A stretch of 64,000 nucleotides of DNA. Origin: Enterococcus rotai. GTDB taxonomy: Bacteria > Bacillota > Bacilli > Lactobacillales > Enterococcaceae. The stretch covers positions 3,066,425-3,130,424 of the forward strand of contig NZ_CP013655.1 of assembly GCF_001465345.1 (NCBI RefSeq). Direction: 5' to 3'. Shown here in pieces: positions 8,846 to 16,653 of this stretch (within the stretch, counting starts at the first letter, position 1; each line of letters opens with the position of its first letter). A program made the translations under genes and the position numbers. The notes below the pieces were generated by a model. It saw only the letters and a list, made by a program, of their open reading frames with translations. It searched no databases and was not told where the DNA came from.

Positions 8846-9457
8846 TTACTGGGTTAACATACTTTGCCCTAAAGTTCCTCCTGGATGCCACTTCACGTAT
8901 TCTGTATTGGTGATGCCCTTTTCCTGCTGTAATAAGACGCTTAACGCTTGAAGTAGAAGTACTTCTACCAAAATAGAAGCTCGAGGTGGCTTATTTAAAG
9001 GATCACCCTCCTGCTCTACACCAGCAAACAAAAAACAGTCACTATTTTTTGAAAGCCAAGAATTCTTTTTGCCTGTAATAGAAATAATTTTAGCGCCATT
9101 ATTTTTAAGTGTTTGAACTGTTTTTTTGAGTTCTGCTGTTTCACCACTATTTGAAATTGAAAGGACAATGTCACCAGATCGAACTTGTCCCGCGGAACCA
9201 TGGATCGCTTCTGTACCATCTAAAAAATAGGCTGGTGTGCCTGTAGATGATAATAGTGACGCAATGTATTCAGCAACATGACCAGGCTTACCGATCCCTG
9301 TCACATGAACGCGCCCTCCTTGTTTTTCTGAAGAAAGAATCAATTCCTTTGCTTCAAGTAAATGTTCTACTGATATTGTTTGAATAAATTTATTGATTTC
9401 TCCAGATGTAGTTTCAAAAAAGCGAAACAATACTTGATCTGTTTCTTGTGTTTCCAT
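8846..9457 (-). CDS. SIS-domain phosphosugar isomerase
   Basis: A 203-residue single SIS domain protein of the KdsD/GutQ-like group without CBS domains. Visible are GIGKPGHVAEYIASLLSSTG (about 55-74), the SISNSGETAEL phosphate loop and the C-terminal KWHPGGTLGQ signature. Such enzymes interconvert keto and aldo sugar phosphates, for example ribulose-5-P and arabinose-5-P. The start follows GGAGG at ten bases. The substrate is unknown; the operon suggests a phosphorylated intermediate on the way to the two aldolases. Confidence 0.82.
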   Translation of the reverse strand: METQETDQVLFRFFETTSGEINKFIQTISVEHLLEAKELILSSEKQGGRVHVTGIGKPGHVAEYIASLLSSTGTPAYFLDGTEAIHGSAGQVRSGDIVLSISNSGETAELKKTVQTLKNNGAKIISITGKKNSWLSKNSDCFLFAGVEQEGDPLNKPPRASILVEVLLLQALSVLLQQEKGITNTEYVKWHPGGTLGQSMLTQ

Positions 9458-9483
9458 TTTATCTCAGCCTCCAATCTATTCGA

Positions 9484-10743
9484 TTAAGAAAATAGATTTA
9501 ATACTTTTTCAATAAAAATACCGATCACATTATAATCAATATTAGGGAAAGTCGAACCTTCCAAGCCCATGCTGCCATAAACCGGATAAAGAATCGTTGG
9601 CAAAAATGCTAGTAATAACCCAACAATAAAGGATCCTGCAACCGCACCACGCCATCCACCAGTTGAGTTTCCAAAAACACCAGCTGTTCCTCCAGAGAAA
9701 AAGCAAATGTGCGCTGCTGGAATAATCACAATTGGAAATTTAAAGATCACCATGATTGCTACACCAACGAGTCCTGCAGCGTACGCTGACAGAAAACCTA
9801 CGATCACGGCTGTTGGAGCGTATGGGAAAACGGTTGGTACATCTAGAGCTGGACGAGAATTCGGAATAAACTTCTCTGATATTGAAACGAATGCTGCTGT
9901 AATTTCCGCTAAGAACATCCGAACACCCGTCATTAAAATCGACATTCCTGCAGTAAATGTAAATGCTTGAATCATTGGGAAAACTAGCCAATGAGTAGTG
10001 CCAGCCAATTCCTGTGTAACCTCACGACCAGCTTTTAAAGCGGATACATAAAATAGAATCAACATAATCACTGCAACACCCATTAAAAAGTCTCTGAAAA
10101 AAGATAGCCATTTAGGAAAATTGATATGTTCTGTACTTTTATCTTCATGTTTACTAAACAGTTTACCAATATAGCCTGACAATGAGTAACCAATCATATT
10201 AAAATGGCCGATCGCAACATCATCACTCCCAGTAATTTTTCGCATAAATGGTTGACATAGCTGAGGCAACGCTGCTGAACAAAATCCTAAGATTGTTCCG
10301 CCAATAATAATTGCAGCAACATCTGAAATACCGTGGGATTTGATGATCAATGACAGAACACAGGCGAAAAATAAACTATGACCCGTTGTAAAAAAGATAT
10401 TTTTCATTGGTGTGATCCGCGCAAAAATTAAGTTCATTACAAATCCTAAAATCAACGTACAGGATGTCACCAAAGCATATTGCTCTTGTGCCATAGCAGT
10501 TGCAGCCTCAGGTGAAGCAACAACGCCGACAATATTGAACCCTGTTTGAAACAGTTTATTGAAATTTTGCAAAGCACCTGTCATCAATGCGCCACCCGCA
10601 CTAAAAACCATAAAGCCGATAATCGTTTTAAATGTTCCAGTTAAAATTTCTGTTCCTGTCTTCTTTTGAGCGACAAGTCCAACAAAGGCAACAATACCAA
10701 GCAAAATTGCTGGTGTACTTAAAAAACTAATAATAAAATCCAC
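9484..10743 (-). CDS. PTS EIIC component, SgaT/UlaA (ascorbate-type) family
   Basis: A 419-residue polytopic membrane protein with about ten hydrophobic segments. It resembles the UlaA/SgaT permease family (ITPMKNIFFTTGHSLFFA, GHFNMIGYSLSGYIGKLF, AAHICFFSGGTAGVFGNSTGGWRGA). It should move a sugar acid or polyol across the membrane while EIIB phosphorylates it. The start is GTG at 10743 with AAGGAG ten bases ahead; an ATG six bases upstream is out of frame. It lies between EIIB and the SIS gene in the same operon. Confidence 0.85.
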   Translation of the reverse strand: MDFIISFLSTPAILLGIVAFVGLVAQKKTGTEILTGTFKTIIGFMVFSAGGALMTGALQNFNKLFQTGFNIVGVVASPEAATAMAQEQYALVTSCTLILGFVMNLIFARITPMKNIFFTTGHSLFFACVLSLIIKSHGISDVAAIIIGGTILGFCSAALPQLCQPFMRKITGSDDVAIGHFNMIGYSLSGYIGKLFSKHEDKSTEHINFPKWLSFFRDFLMGVAVIMLILFYVSALKAGREVTQELAGTTHWLVFPMIQAFTFTAGMSILMTGVRMFLAEITAAFVSISEKFIPNSRPALDVPTVFPYAPTAVIVGFLSAYAAGLVGVAIMVIFKFPIVIIPAAHICFFSGGTAGVFGNSTGGWRGAVAGSFIVGLLLAFLPTILYPVYGSMGLEGSTFPNIDYNVIGIFIEKVLNLFS

Positions 10744-10774
10744 TTTTTTTCATCTCCTTATGTGTACAGCGGTG

Positions 10775-11053
10775 TCAGCTATTCAAAAAATGACTTAATT
10801 TACTTTCAATCTCAACTTTATCTACTATGTTATTGATGCCAATGATTGTTTGTTTTAATCCCTGTGTTTCTAGTTCCTTAGCAACATCCGCTAAAGTAAT
10901 CAATAAATCACCGTCAAATCCCGGTACTGCATCTAATGAGGAATGTTCAACTTGGATTGGAAACCCATTTTCTTTGATGACTTGCTCTGTTTTGATTTTT
11001 AACATCAAACTTGAACCTACTCCTGCTCTACATGCTACAAGTGCTTTATGCAT
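10775..11053 (-). CDS. PTS EIIB component, lactose/ascorbate (SgaB/UlaB) type
   Basis: A 92-residue EIIB with the phospho-acceptor Cys8 in ACRAGVGSSLM, typical of the SgaB/UlaB group. It takes phosphate from EIIA and passes it to the substrate bound by EIIC. The ATG at 11053 is preferred: the AGGAG site is eight bases upstream, whereas the ATG at 11062 abuts that site. It sits 31 bases before EIIC. Confidence 0.85.
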   Translation of the reverse strand: MHKALVACRAGVGSSLMLKIKTEQVIKENGFPIQVEHSSLDAVPGFDGDLLITLADVAKELETQGLKQTIIGINNIVDKVEIESKLSHFLNS

Positions 11054-11065
11054 CCGTTTCATCTC

Positions 11066-11512
11066 CTATTCTGTTTTAATGATATAGTTTAAAATATCCA
11101 TTGGTTTTTCCGCCGTGTCTAAAATCTGATAAAAACGTTGATCACTTAATAAATTAACTAGCTCAGCCATTGACTCTAGATGCGATTCACTATCTTTAGC
11201 GCTCATGCAAAAAAGATACTTAACAGGATCATTACTTTCATTACCAGACACCACAGGATTTTTTAACGTTGTAATTCCCATTGCTAAATCCAGTGCACCA
11301 CATTGTGTAGGCGCATGAGGCAGTGCAACATGTTTTGTGACTACAATATATGGTCCAAGCGTTTGTGTTGTTTCAATAATTTTTTCGATATAGTCAGCTG
11401 TGATTTTCCCTCCATTTAGTAAAGGTTCGGCAGATCTTCTAATCGCATCCTCCCAATCTAGCGCTTCAACATCTAGCTGAATAAATTCTGGTTTTATCAT
11501 CTCACTTAACAA
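11066..11512 (-). CDS. PTS EIIA component, fructose/mannitol-type fold
   Basis: A 148-residue EIIA with the active-site pair in KHVALPHA (His66 the likely phosphosite) and the DPVKYLFCMSA segment. It is the first gene of the seven-gene operon. The start is probably TTG at 11512, with AAGGGGTG seven bases ahead; the ATG four codons later has only a poor site directly against it. The protein is collinear with the C-terminal domain of the operon regulator, so one probably arose from the other. Confidence 0.85.
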   Translation of the reverse strand: MLSEMIKPEFIQLDVEALDWEDAIRRSAEPLLNGGKITADYIEKIIETTQTLGPYIVVTKHVALPHAPTQCGALDLAMGITTLKNPVVSGNESNDPVKYLFCMSAKDSESHLESMAELVNLLSDQRFYQILDTAEKPMDILNYIIKTE

Positions 11513-11566
11513 TATGCAACACCCCTTTTGAATTTCACCAAGCGTACGACTTATTGGTTCCTTTTC

Positions 11567-11595
11567 AATATAAGCTGTTTATGAAAGGGTTTCAA
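11567..11595 (-). promoter_or_regulatory. Promoter of the PTS/aldolase operon with overlapping cre-like element
   Basis: TTGAAA (11595-11590), a 17-base spacer and TATATT (11572-11567) on the minus strand, 55 bases before the EIIA start. The -35 lies in TTGAAACCCTTTCAT, which matches the cre consensus at 13 of 15 positions and has symmetrical TGAAA/TTTCA arms. CcpA repression is a reasonable inference. Confidence 0.6.
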
Positions 11596-11709
11596 TCTCT
11601 TTTGATTCCTTATTTTGTTTGCCTCTGAAACAAAGAGTGGTCTTGAAAATCAAGGAAGTTCAACAAAATCAGCTATCTGATAAAAAGGATTCATCAAATG
11701 TCATATATC

Positions 11710-11733
11710 TCGATCAAACGGTTTCTTGATCGA
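11710..11733. promoter_or_regulatory. 24-bp inverted repeat, candidate operator of the PRD regulator
   Basis: Perfect arms TCGATCAA and TTGATCGA around an eight-base centre that is itself nearly symmetrical (AAAC/GTTT). It lies about 115 bases upstream of the PTS promoter -35 in an otherwise gene-free stretch. An upstream position suits an activator of the MtlR type. Confidence 0.5.
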
Positions 11734-11845
11734 CTTATTCATTTCAATAAATAGCTTTCTTATAAACAATAATTGAACCGAATCGTTTAAATTCAAGAAA
11801 TCGATTGTATTTTCTCATGATTTTTCCATAATTGTTTTCATTTTC

Positions 11846-11883
11846 AAAAAAAAGAAAACAAATCAGTTTCGATTTGCTTTCTT
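11846..11883 (-). terminator. Terminator of the Nudix gene
   Basis: On the minus strand a stem of AAGAAAgCAAATC with GATTTGTTTTCTT is followed by a run of T. It lies 13 bases after the Nudix stop codon. Confidence 0.75.
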
Positions 11884-11895
11884 GACTCTATTTGC

Positions 11896-12345
11896 TTATT
11901 TTTGTTGCTCTGCTTGCCATTGACGCACCGCCCATTTATGACTACCGCGTTTTAGCAACTTAATTCCTTGCTCCACGGATACCCAACTGATCGTGTTGGT
12001 TTTCTCCAATGGTTCACATACTTGTTTCCAACTATCTGCAACAAAAAAATAGCCTGGATTATAATAATCGGTACTTCGATGCCTTGAATGGAAGTATTCG
12101 TCTGCTTGTCCCAAATAATTACCAATCTCCACTTCTACCCCGAGTTCTTCGAGCATTTCCCGATGAATCGCTACTTCTTTTGTTTCGCCTGGTTCAATTT
12201 CGCCGCCCGGTAAAAAATAAGCTCCATTTGGTGCTTGAACTAAGACTATTTCTGCACCATTACTTCTTGATACAATAATATAAGCACCCAGCCTTTTTTT
12301 ATATACTAGTGTTTCCGATTTTTCACCGAATGACGGTGTTTCCAT
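11896..12345 (-). CDS. Nudix hydrolase
   Basis: A 149-residue Nudix protein. The Nudix box spans about residues 47-69: GG, then E at +5, then REMLEELG, which fits Gx5Ex7REUxEExGU. The substrate (oxidised nucleotides, dinucleotides or other diphosphates) cannot be read. The ATG at 12345 has AAGGGAGT upstream; an extended in-frame start at 12402 would run through a palindrome and has no site. Single gene with its own terminator, and a CATGAGAA palindrome at 12380-12397 just upstream. Confidence 0.85.
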   Translation of the reverse strand: METPSFGEKSETLVYKKRLGAYIIVSRSNGAEIVLVQAPNGAYFLPGGEIEPGETKEVAIHREMLEELGVEVEIGNYLGQADEYFHSRHRSTDYYNPGYFFVADSWKQVCEPLEKTNTISWVSVEQGIKLLKRGSHKWAVRQWQAEQQK

Positions 12346-12379
12346 AAAAACAACTCCCTTTTCTTTTAACCTAATTTTA

Positions 12380-12397
12380 CATGAGAATTTTCTCATG
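12380..12397. promoter_or_regulatory. Perfect palindrome upstream of the Nudix gene
   Basis: CATGAGAA-TT-TTCTCATG, 18 bases, 35 bases before the Nudix start. The same half-site occurs in inverted orientation before the membrane protein at 53589, which suggests one regulator for both. Confidence 0.45.
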
Positions 12398-12519
12398 AAC
12401 AAGTATTATCTTATCGTTTTACTCACATTTTCCATAAAGTCTATGCTACTATAAAAATATCTGCAGATTTTTGTTATGATCTGCGATAATTACCCATTTC
12501 TGAAAGGAAGATAACTCAT

Positions 12520-12894
12520 ATGAAAATGGCTCACACTTGTGTTCGTGTCAAAGATTTAGAAGCATCGTTGGTGTTTTATCAAAAAGCATTCAATTTTGAA
12601 GAAAGCCGCCGTCGTGATTTCCCAGAACATAAATTTACTTTAGTTTACCTAACTTTACCTGGTGACGGTTATGAACTAGAGCTAACGTATAATTATGATC
12701 ATGAAGCGTACAATTTAGGAGACGGTTATGGTCATATCGCAATTAGCACAGATGAAATTGAGAAGCTTCATGAAGAACAAAAAAATGCTGGTTTCACCGT
12801 TACGGATATGAAAGGTTTACCAGGTACTCCGCCATCATATTATTTTATTACTGATCCAGATGGCTACAAAATCGAAGTTATTCGTACTCGCTAG
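12520..12894 (+). CDS. gloA: Glyoxalase I (lactoylglutathione lyase-like), VOC family
   Basis: A 124-residue vicinal-oxygen-chelate protein. Candidate metal ligands are His5 (MAHTCVRV), Glu in the YELELTYN segment, His in GYGHIAIS and Glu in YKIEVI, as in glyoxalase I. The enzyme isomerises the methylglyoxal-thiol hemithioacetal to a lactoyl thioester; in this kind of bacterium the thiol partner is not settled. Start ATG has GAAAGGAAG upstream, and a terminator follows at once. Confidence 0.85.
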   Translation: MKMAHTCVRVKDLEASLVFYQKAFNFEESRRRDFPEHKFTLVYLTLPGDGYELELTYNYDHEAYNLGDGYGHIAISTDEIEKLHEEQKNAGFTVTDMKGLPGTPPSYYFITDPDGYKIEVIRTR

Positions 12895-12898
12895 TCTA

Positions 12899-12955
12899 AA
12901 AACAGTTACTTACTTTTTAGGTCTTACCTAAGGTGTGAGTGACTGTTTCTTTTTG
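12899..12955 (+). terminator. Terminator of the glyoxalase gene
   Basis: AACAGTtACTtAC ... TAGGTcttACCTA ... GTgACTGTT forms a long hairpin followed by CTTTTT. Confidence 0.8.
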
Positions 12956-13065
12956 ACTAATTACCGTACTTAACTAGTTGCAACTGATTTAAAGTTGATT
13001 TGTAACCTTATTTTTTGAAAAAGTGATACACTGTTATTCTACATATTAATTGAGGACGTGATCAA

Positions 13066-13785
13066 ATGACAACAACTATCGGTATTGCTGGAAATCAAAT
13101 TATTCAATCGGTTGATGTATTTAACGGAAACCATGTGAGTTATACGCCACAAGGATTTGTGACGGCTGTTCAAAATGCAGGCGGATTACCTATCATTTTA
13201 CCTATCGGTGCAGAGGAAACTGCTGCTGCCTATATTTCTAAAATCGACAAATTATTGTTAGCAGGGGGACAAGATATTTCGCCTGATTTCTTTGGAGAAG
13301 AGCCACATCCTAAACTTGAAGAAACGAATCGAAATCGTGATCTCTTTGAATTGGCTTTAATCAAAGAAGCGATCAAACAACATAAACCGATTTTTGCTGT
13401 TTGCCGTGGCATGCAATTAATCAATGTTGCGCTAGGTGGAACTTTATATCAAGATTTATCGTTATACACTGACTGGACTATAAAACATGGTCAGCAACCA
13501 ACACAACCACAATTCGCAACTCACAGCATTCAAATTGAAGAAGACAGCACTTTGTATCAAGTATTTGGACAAACATACCGCGTCAATTCTTATCATCATC
13601 AAGCAATCAACACGTTGGCATCGTCTCTAAAAATCACTGCAAAATCGGCAGATGGGATCGTAGAAGGAATTGAAGCGATTGATGCGAGCCAACGATTGTT
13701 AGGCGTTCAATGGCACCCAGAGCTTCGCTATGAGGTTGACTCTAAAGAATTTAAATTATTCGACTATTTTGTAAATCAATTATAA
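13066..13785 (+). CDS. Class I glutamine amidotransferase-like peptidase C26 (gamma-glutamyl hydrolase, PuuD type)
   Basis: A 239-residue protein with the amidotransferase nucleophile elbow AVCRGMQ (Cys113) and the partner motif GVQWHPEL (His and Glu near 220-222). LLLAGGQDISP near 64-73 is the usual oxyanion segment. Members hydrolyse gamma-glutamyl bonds, such as gamma-glutamyl-GABA. The exact substrate is not evident and no polyamine genes lie nearby. Start ATG follows GAGGACGTGATCAA. Monocistronic. Confidence 0.85.
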   Translation: MTTTIGIAGNQIIQSVDVFNGNHVSYTPQGFVTAVQNAGGLPIILPIGAEETAAAYISKIDKLLLAGGQDISPDFFGEEPHPKLEETNRNRDLFELALIKEAIKQHKPIFAVCRGMQLINVALGGTLYQDLSLYTDWTIKHGQQPTQPQFATHSIQIEEDSTLYQVFGQTYRVNSYHHQAINTLASSLKITAKSADGIVEGIEAIDASQRLLGVQWHPELRYEVDSKEFKLFDYFVNQL

Positions 13786-13787
13786 AA

Positions 13788-13838
13788 ATAAAGTACGGTA
13801 AGAAATCGACAACTATCGATCTTCTACCGTACTTTTTA
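13788..13838. terminator. Bidirectional terminator
   Basis: AAAGTACGGTA pairs with TACCGTACTTT, with an inner CGA/TCG pair and A/T runs at both ends. It serves the C26 peptidase gene and the convergent aldo/keto reductase gene. Confidence 0.85.
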
Positions 13839-13854
13839 ATTAGTCTATTTTGAT

Positions 13855-14679
13855 TTAGAAATCAAAATTATCTGGATCAGGACCTAAACGCTCATTTGTA
13901 TTCAGGTTGTTGATTTGTTCCATATCTGCTCCGCTTAATTCAAAGTCAAAAACATCAAAGTTTTGTTTAATCCGTTCCTCATGAACTGATTTTGGAATTA
14001 CGATGATATCACTTTGCAAATGCCAACGGATGATCACTTGAGCTGCTGTTTTATTGTATTTTTTACCGATCTCAACTAACGTTGGATTTTCTAAAATTTT
14101 GCCTTGTCCTAATGGAGACCACGCTTCAACTGCAATGTTGTTCTCTGATAAAAATTTACGTAATGGTTCTTGTGTCAACGTAGGGTGAATTTCGATTTGA
14201 TCAACCATTGGAACGACTTTAGCTTCTTTCAACAACTCTTCAAGATGATGTTCATGGAAGTTTGATACCCCGATCGCTTTCGCACGACCACTTTGATAGA
14301 TTTCTTCCATAGCACGCCAAGAATCCTTATATTTACCTTCTACAGGCCAATGGATCAAATAAAGATCAACATAGTCCAAACCAAGTTTTGTTACACTTTC
14401 ATCAAACGCTTTTAGCGTTGACTCATAACCTTGATCTTCATTCCATAATTTTGTTGTTACGAAAATGTCTTCTCTTGGAATACCTGATGCTCGAATCCCT
14501 TCACCAACACTGACTTCATTTTTATAAGCTGCAGCAGTATCGATCAAGCGATAACCAGCTTGCAAAGCCCATTTTACAGAATCAACTGCTTCCGCTCCGT
14601 CCTTCACTTGCCAGACCCCTAAACCTAAACGCGGAATAATTGAACCATTCGCTAACTCTTTTGTTTTCTTAAATGACAT
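13855..14679 (-). CDS. Aldo/keto reductase
   Basis: A 274-residue NADPH-dependent oxidoreductase of the TIM-barrel AKR family (2,5-diketogluconate reductase-like). The catalytic tetrad is visible: Asp47 and Tyr52 ([11 protein letters not shown]), a Lys in [10 protein letters not shown] and a His in [21 protein letters not shown] near the C-terminus is the cofactor-binding segment. It probably reduces small aldehydes or ketones such as methylglyoxal. Start ATG follows AAAGGATG. Own promoter and terminator. Confidence 0.88.
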   Translation of the reverse strand: MSFKKTKELANGSIIPRLGLGVWQVKDGAEAVDSVKWALQAGYRLIDTAAAYKNEVSVGEGIRASGIPREDIFVTTKLWNEDQGYESTLKAFDESVTKLGLDYVDLYLIHWPVEGKYKDSWRAMEEIYQSGRAKAIGVSNFHEHHLEELLKEAKVVPMVDQIEIHPTLTQEPLRKFLSENNIAVEAWSPLGQGKILENPTLVEIGKKYNKTAAQVIIRWHLQSDIIVIPKSVHEERIKQNFDVFDFELSGADMEQINNLNTNERLGPDPDNFDF

Positions 14680-14719
14680 CTTTTTTTCATCCTTTCTTTG
14701 AAAAAGTAATACTAATTTT

Positions 14720-14747
14720 AGTATACTCCTTAAAATATCAGAAGCAA
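14720..14747 (-). promoter_or_regulatory. Promoter of the aldo/keto reductase gene
   Basis: TTGCTT (14747-14742), 16 bases, TATACT (14725-14720) on the minus strand, about 40 bases before the start codon. Confidence 0.5.
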
Positions 14748-14814
14748 AATATGTAGATTATATGGGCGTAACTTTTACTTTTCTATTGAAAATAATCCTT
14801 ACTAACCATTTACT

Positions 14815-15660
14815 CTAATTGGTTAGTTCGCGTATCGAATTAATTCTTATTGAGTACTCATTCTTTTTCAGTTCATCAATCGTTGAGCAATTATCTTTTT
14901 GTCGTTCATTGATTTCCTCCTTACTATATTCATCATGATTCGTTAATTGATAAACTGCGATCAATTGATTTAATTTTTCAGCATATTGGATATCCGTAGC
15001 ATATTTTCCAGTCAAAAAAGCCGTTGCTTCCTGATAATTGTTTGTTTCGTTTTTCCAAGCCCCTTTATAAAAATCAGAATTTCCAACTAATCCCTTTTTT
15101 AACAAGCGAGCATAATCTTCTAAAGATTCTTCATATGACGGATAGTGCCGAAATAGTGCCTCAATGATATAAAAATGACCTTCACCATCATCTTCTTGCG
15201 TCTCCATGACGATTGATCTGCCTTTATAATCTCCTTTAATTCCAAATAAATTGTAAAATGGCGCCTCAGATAAACGACTACTGCCAGCTCCTGACTCTAA
15301 AATTGCTTGGGCAATCATCACCGAAGCATACAAGTCATATTTAGATGCAAGCCTTTCAGCAAAACCACTAATAGCCTGAATAAAGTCTTCTATTTTTTGA
15401 TTTTTGATCAATAACGCTGTATCCACTTCCTCATCCACCTTCTCAAAAGTCTTATCAGCTAGGTATGAGGTAGGCACTTCAACTACTTGTTCTTCTTTTA
15501 CAGGTTGATTTTCCCTTATCTCTTCATTGCGATTTTCCAAATAGTTTGATGAATCTGTCGTTTGAGATCGTTGCAGCTCTTTAATTGGTGCACCAACAGC
15601 CAAACTTGGTAATGTTATTGTAATCATCATTAAAATTGTAAACAACACTTTCTTTTTCAT
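14815..15660 (-). CDS. Secreted N-acetylglucosaminidase (GH73)
   Basis: A 281-residue exported peptidoglycan hydrolase. A signal peptide is clear (MKKKVLFTILMMITITLPSL then AVGA), followed by a charged linker of about 60 residues and a GH73 domain from about 90: ASVMIAQAILESGAGSS with the catalytic Glu, then the NLFGIKGDYKG segment. No LysM or other wall-binding repeats are present, so this is shorter than AtlA-type autolysins. The ATG at 15660 has AGGAG six bases ahead; an ATG two codons upstream abuts it. It may trim glycan chains during wall turnover. Confidence 0.85.
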   Translation of the reverse strand: MKKKVLFTILMMITITLPSLAVGAPIKELQRSQTTDSSNYLENRNEEIRENQPVKEEQVVEVPTSYLADKTFEKVDEEVDTALLIKNQKIEDFIQAISGFAERLASKYDLYASVMIAQAILESGAGSSRLSEAPFYNLFGIKGDYKGRSIVMETQEDDGEGHFYIIEALFRHYPSYEESLEDYARLLKKGLVGNSDFYKGAWKNETNNYQEATAFLTGKYATDIQYAEKLNQLIAVYQLTNHDEYSKEEINERQKDNCSTIDELKKNEYSIRINSIRELTN

Positions 15661-15756
15661 GAGCATCTCCTATTCTTGATCATTCTTCTAAAATAGTAAT
15701 ACGCAATTAATTTCCTTTCTGATCAAAAATAGCTCTATTCTTTCTTGTTTAAGTAC

Positions 15757-15797
15757 AAAAAAAGAAAACAACAAATGACTTTGTCGTTTTCTTTTTT
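15757..15797. terminator. Terminator downstream of the lipoprotein gene
   Basis: AAAAAAGAAAACaACAAA pairs with TTTGTcGTTTTCTTTTTT. It lies 14 bases after the stop of the lipoprotein gene and before the glucosaminidase gene. Confidence 0.8.
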
Positions 15798-15810
15798 GAT
15801 TGATCAAAAA

Positions 15811-16503
15811 TTAATCTTCCTCGGGTAACTCTATTTTTTCAATTGTATTGAAATTATCAAACTCTGAGTCAATACTGACAATGACTTTTCCTTTTTTATT
15901 TTCACCGATAACCTTTGTTACCATTTCTTTTACGTTAAATGTTTTTTTATCAACACTTACATTCATTGTAATCGTCAAATCATCCTCCGTATCAAAACCT
16001 GTAAATGAAATATTATAATATTTTTTCAATGTTTTATATAATTTTTTATCATAACCATCATACATGAAATGATACTCATCATCCGTCGTTTCAAACTCTA
16101 GATCTTCTGATACTAACCCAAGTAATTCTAATGGCACACTATAATCAGCTTGGTTGCTAAATTCTTTGGCATCAACCTTTGCTGTTTTCTTCCAAACACC
16201 AGGTCGATCTTCTAAGTATGCTTTACCATCCTTAATGATAAATTCAAGTTCTTCTCCATCTGCATTGGTTGAATCGATACTATACGCATTATTTTTGCGA
16301 TCAACTTCTGAACTCATTTCAACAGCTGAGTTATTTTTTTGTCCTAAGGCACTCACTTTTACACTAAGATCCATATCTAATGAATAGCTGTCTATCTTAC
16401 CTTCCTGTGCGTCCATCCGCTTAAGTGTTGCTTCTTTCGTAAGTGGCTTATTGCAACCTGCCAATGTTACTAATAATACAAAAACCAAAATAAATTTTTT
16501 CAT
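15811..16503 (-). CDS. Lipoprotein of the DUF6612/LolA-like type
   Basis: A 230-residue lipoprotein. The signal peptide ends in the lipobox LAGC (Cys18). The mature part has a repeating beta pattern (YSLDMDLSVKVSAL, NAYSIDSTNADGEELEFIIKDGKAYLED) seen in small surface lipoproteins with a LolA/LppX-like fold. Start ATG follows GGGGAG. The role is unknown; such proteins may bind hydrophobic ligands at the outer face of the membrane. Single gene. Confidence 0.75.
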   Translation of the reverse strand: MKKFILVFVLLVTLAGCNKPLTKEATLKRMDAQEGKIDSYSLDMDLSVKVSALGQKNNSAVEMSSEVDRKNNAYSIDSTNADGEELEFIIKDGKAYLEDRPGVWKKTAKVDAKEFSNQADYSVPLELLGLVSEDLEFETTDDEYHFMYDGYDKKLYKTLKKYYNISFTGFDTEDDLTITMNVSVDKKTFNVKEMVTKVIGENKKGKVIVSIDSEFDNFNTIEKIELPEED

Positions 16504-16613
16504 CTTAACTCCCCAACTCTTTTTAGTATATTGAATAAAATAATCCCCTAGAATTCATTATACTAAACCTAAATTCAAAATACGAGTGCTTTTCTAAATT
16601 GTCTTGACTCAAT

Positions 16614-16648
16614 AAAAAAAACGTCAAAGCGAACCTTGACGTTTTTTT
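16614..16648. terminator. Terminator of ilvE
   Basis: AAAAAACGTCAA pairs with TTGACGTTTTTT, six bases past the ilvE stop codon on the minus strand. Confidence 0.8.
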
Positions 16649-16653
16649 ATTTA

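Larger units (their letters stand above)
11513..11895. other. Gene-free stretch between the PTS operon and the Nudix gene
   Basis: About 380 bases. It holds the PTS promoter (11567-11595), the 24-bp inverted repeat (11710-11733), further dyads near 11771-11797 (TTGAA/TTCAA) and the Nudix terminator (11846-11883). I see no ORF or RNA gene in it. Confidence 0.7.

Noticed and set aside
14801-14825. CTAACCA/TGGTTAG hairpin as terminator of the glucosaminidase gene
   Set aside because: The stem overlaps the last codons and is not followed by a T-run; too weak to annotate.
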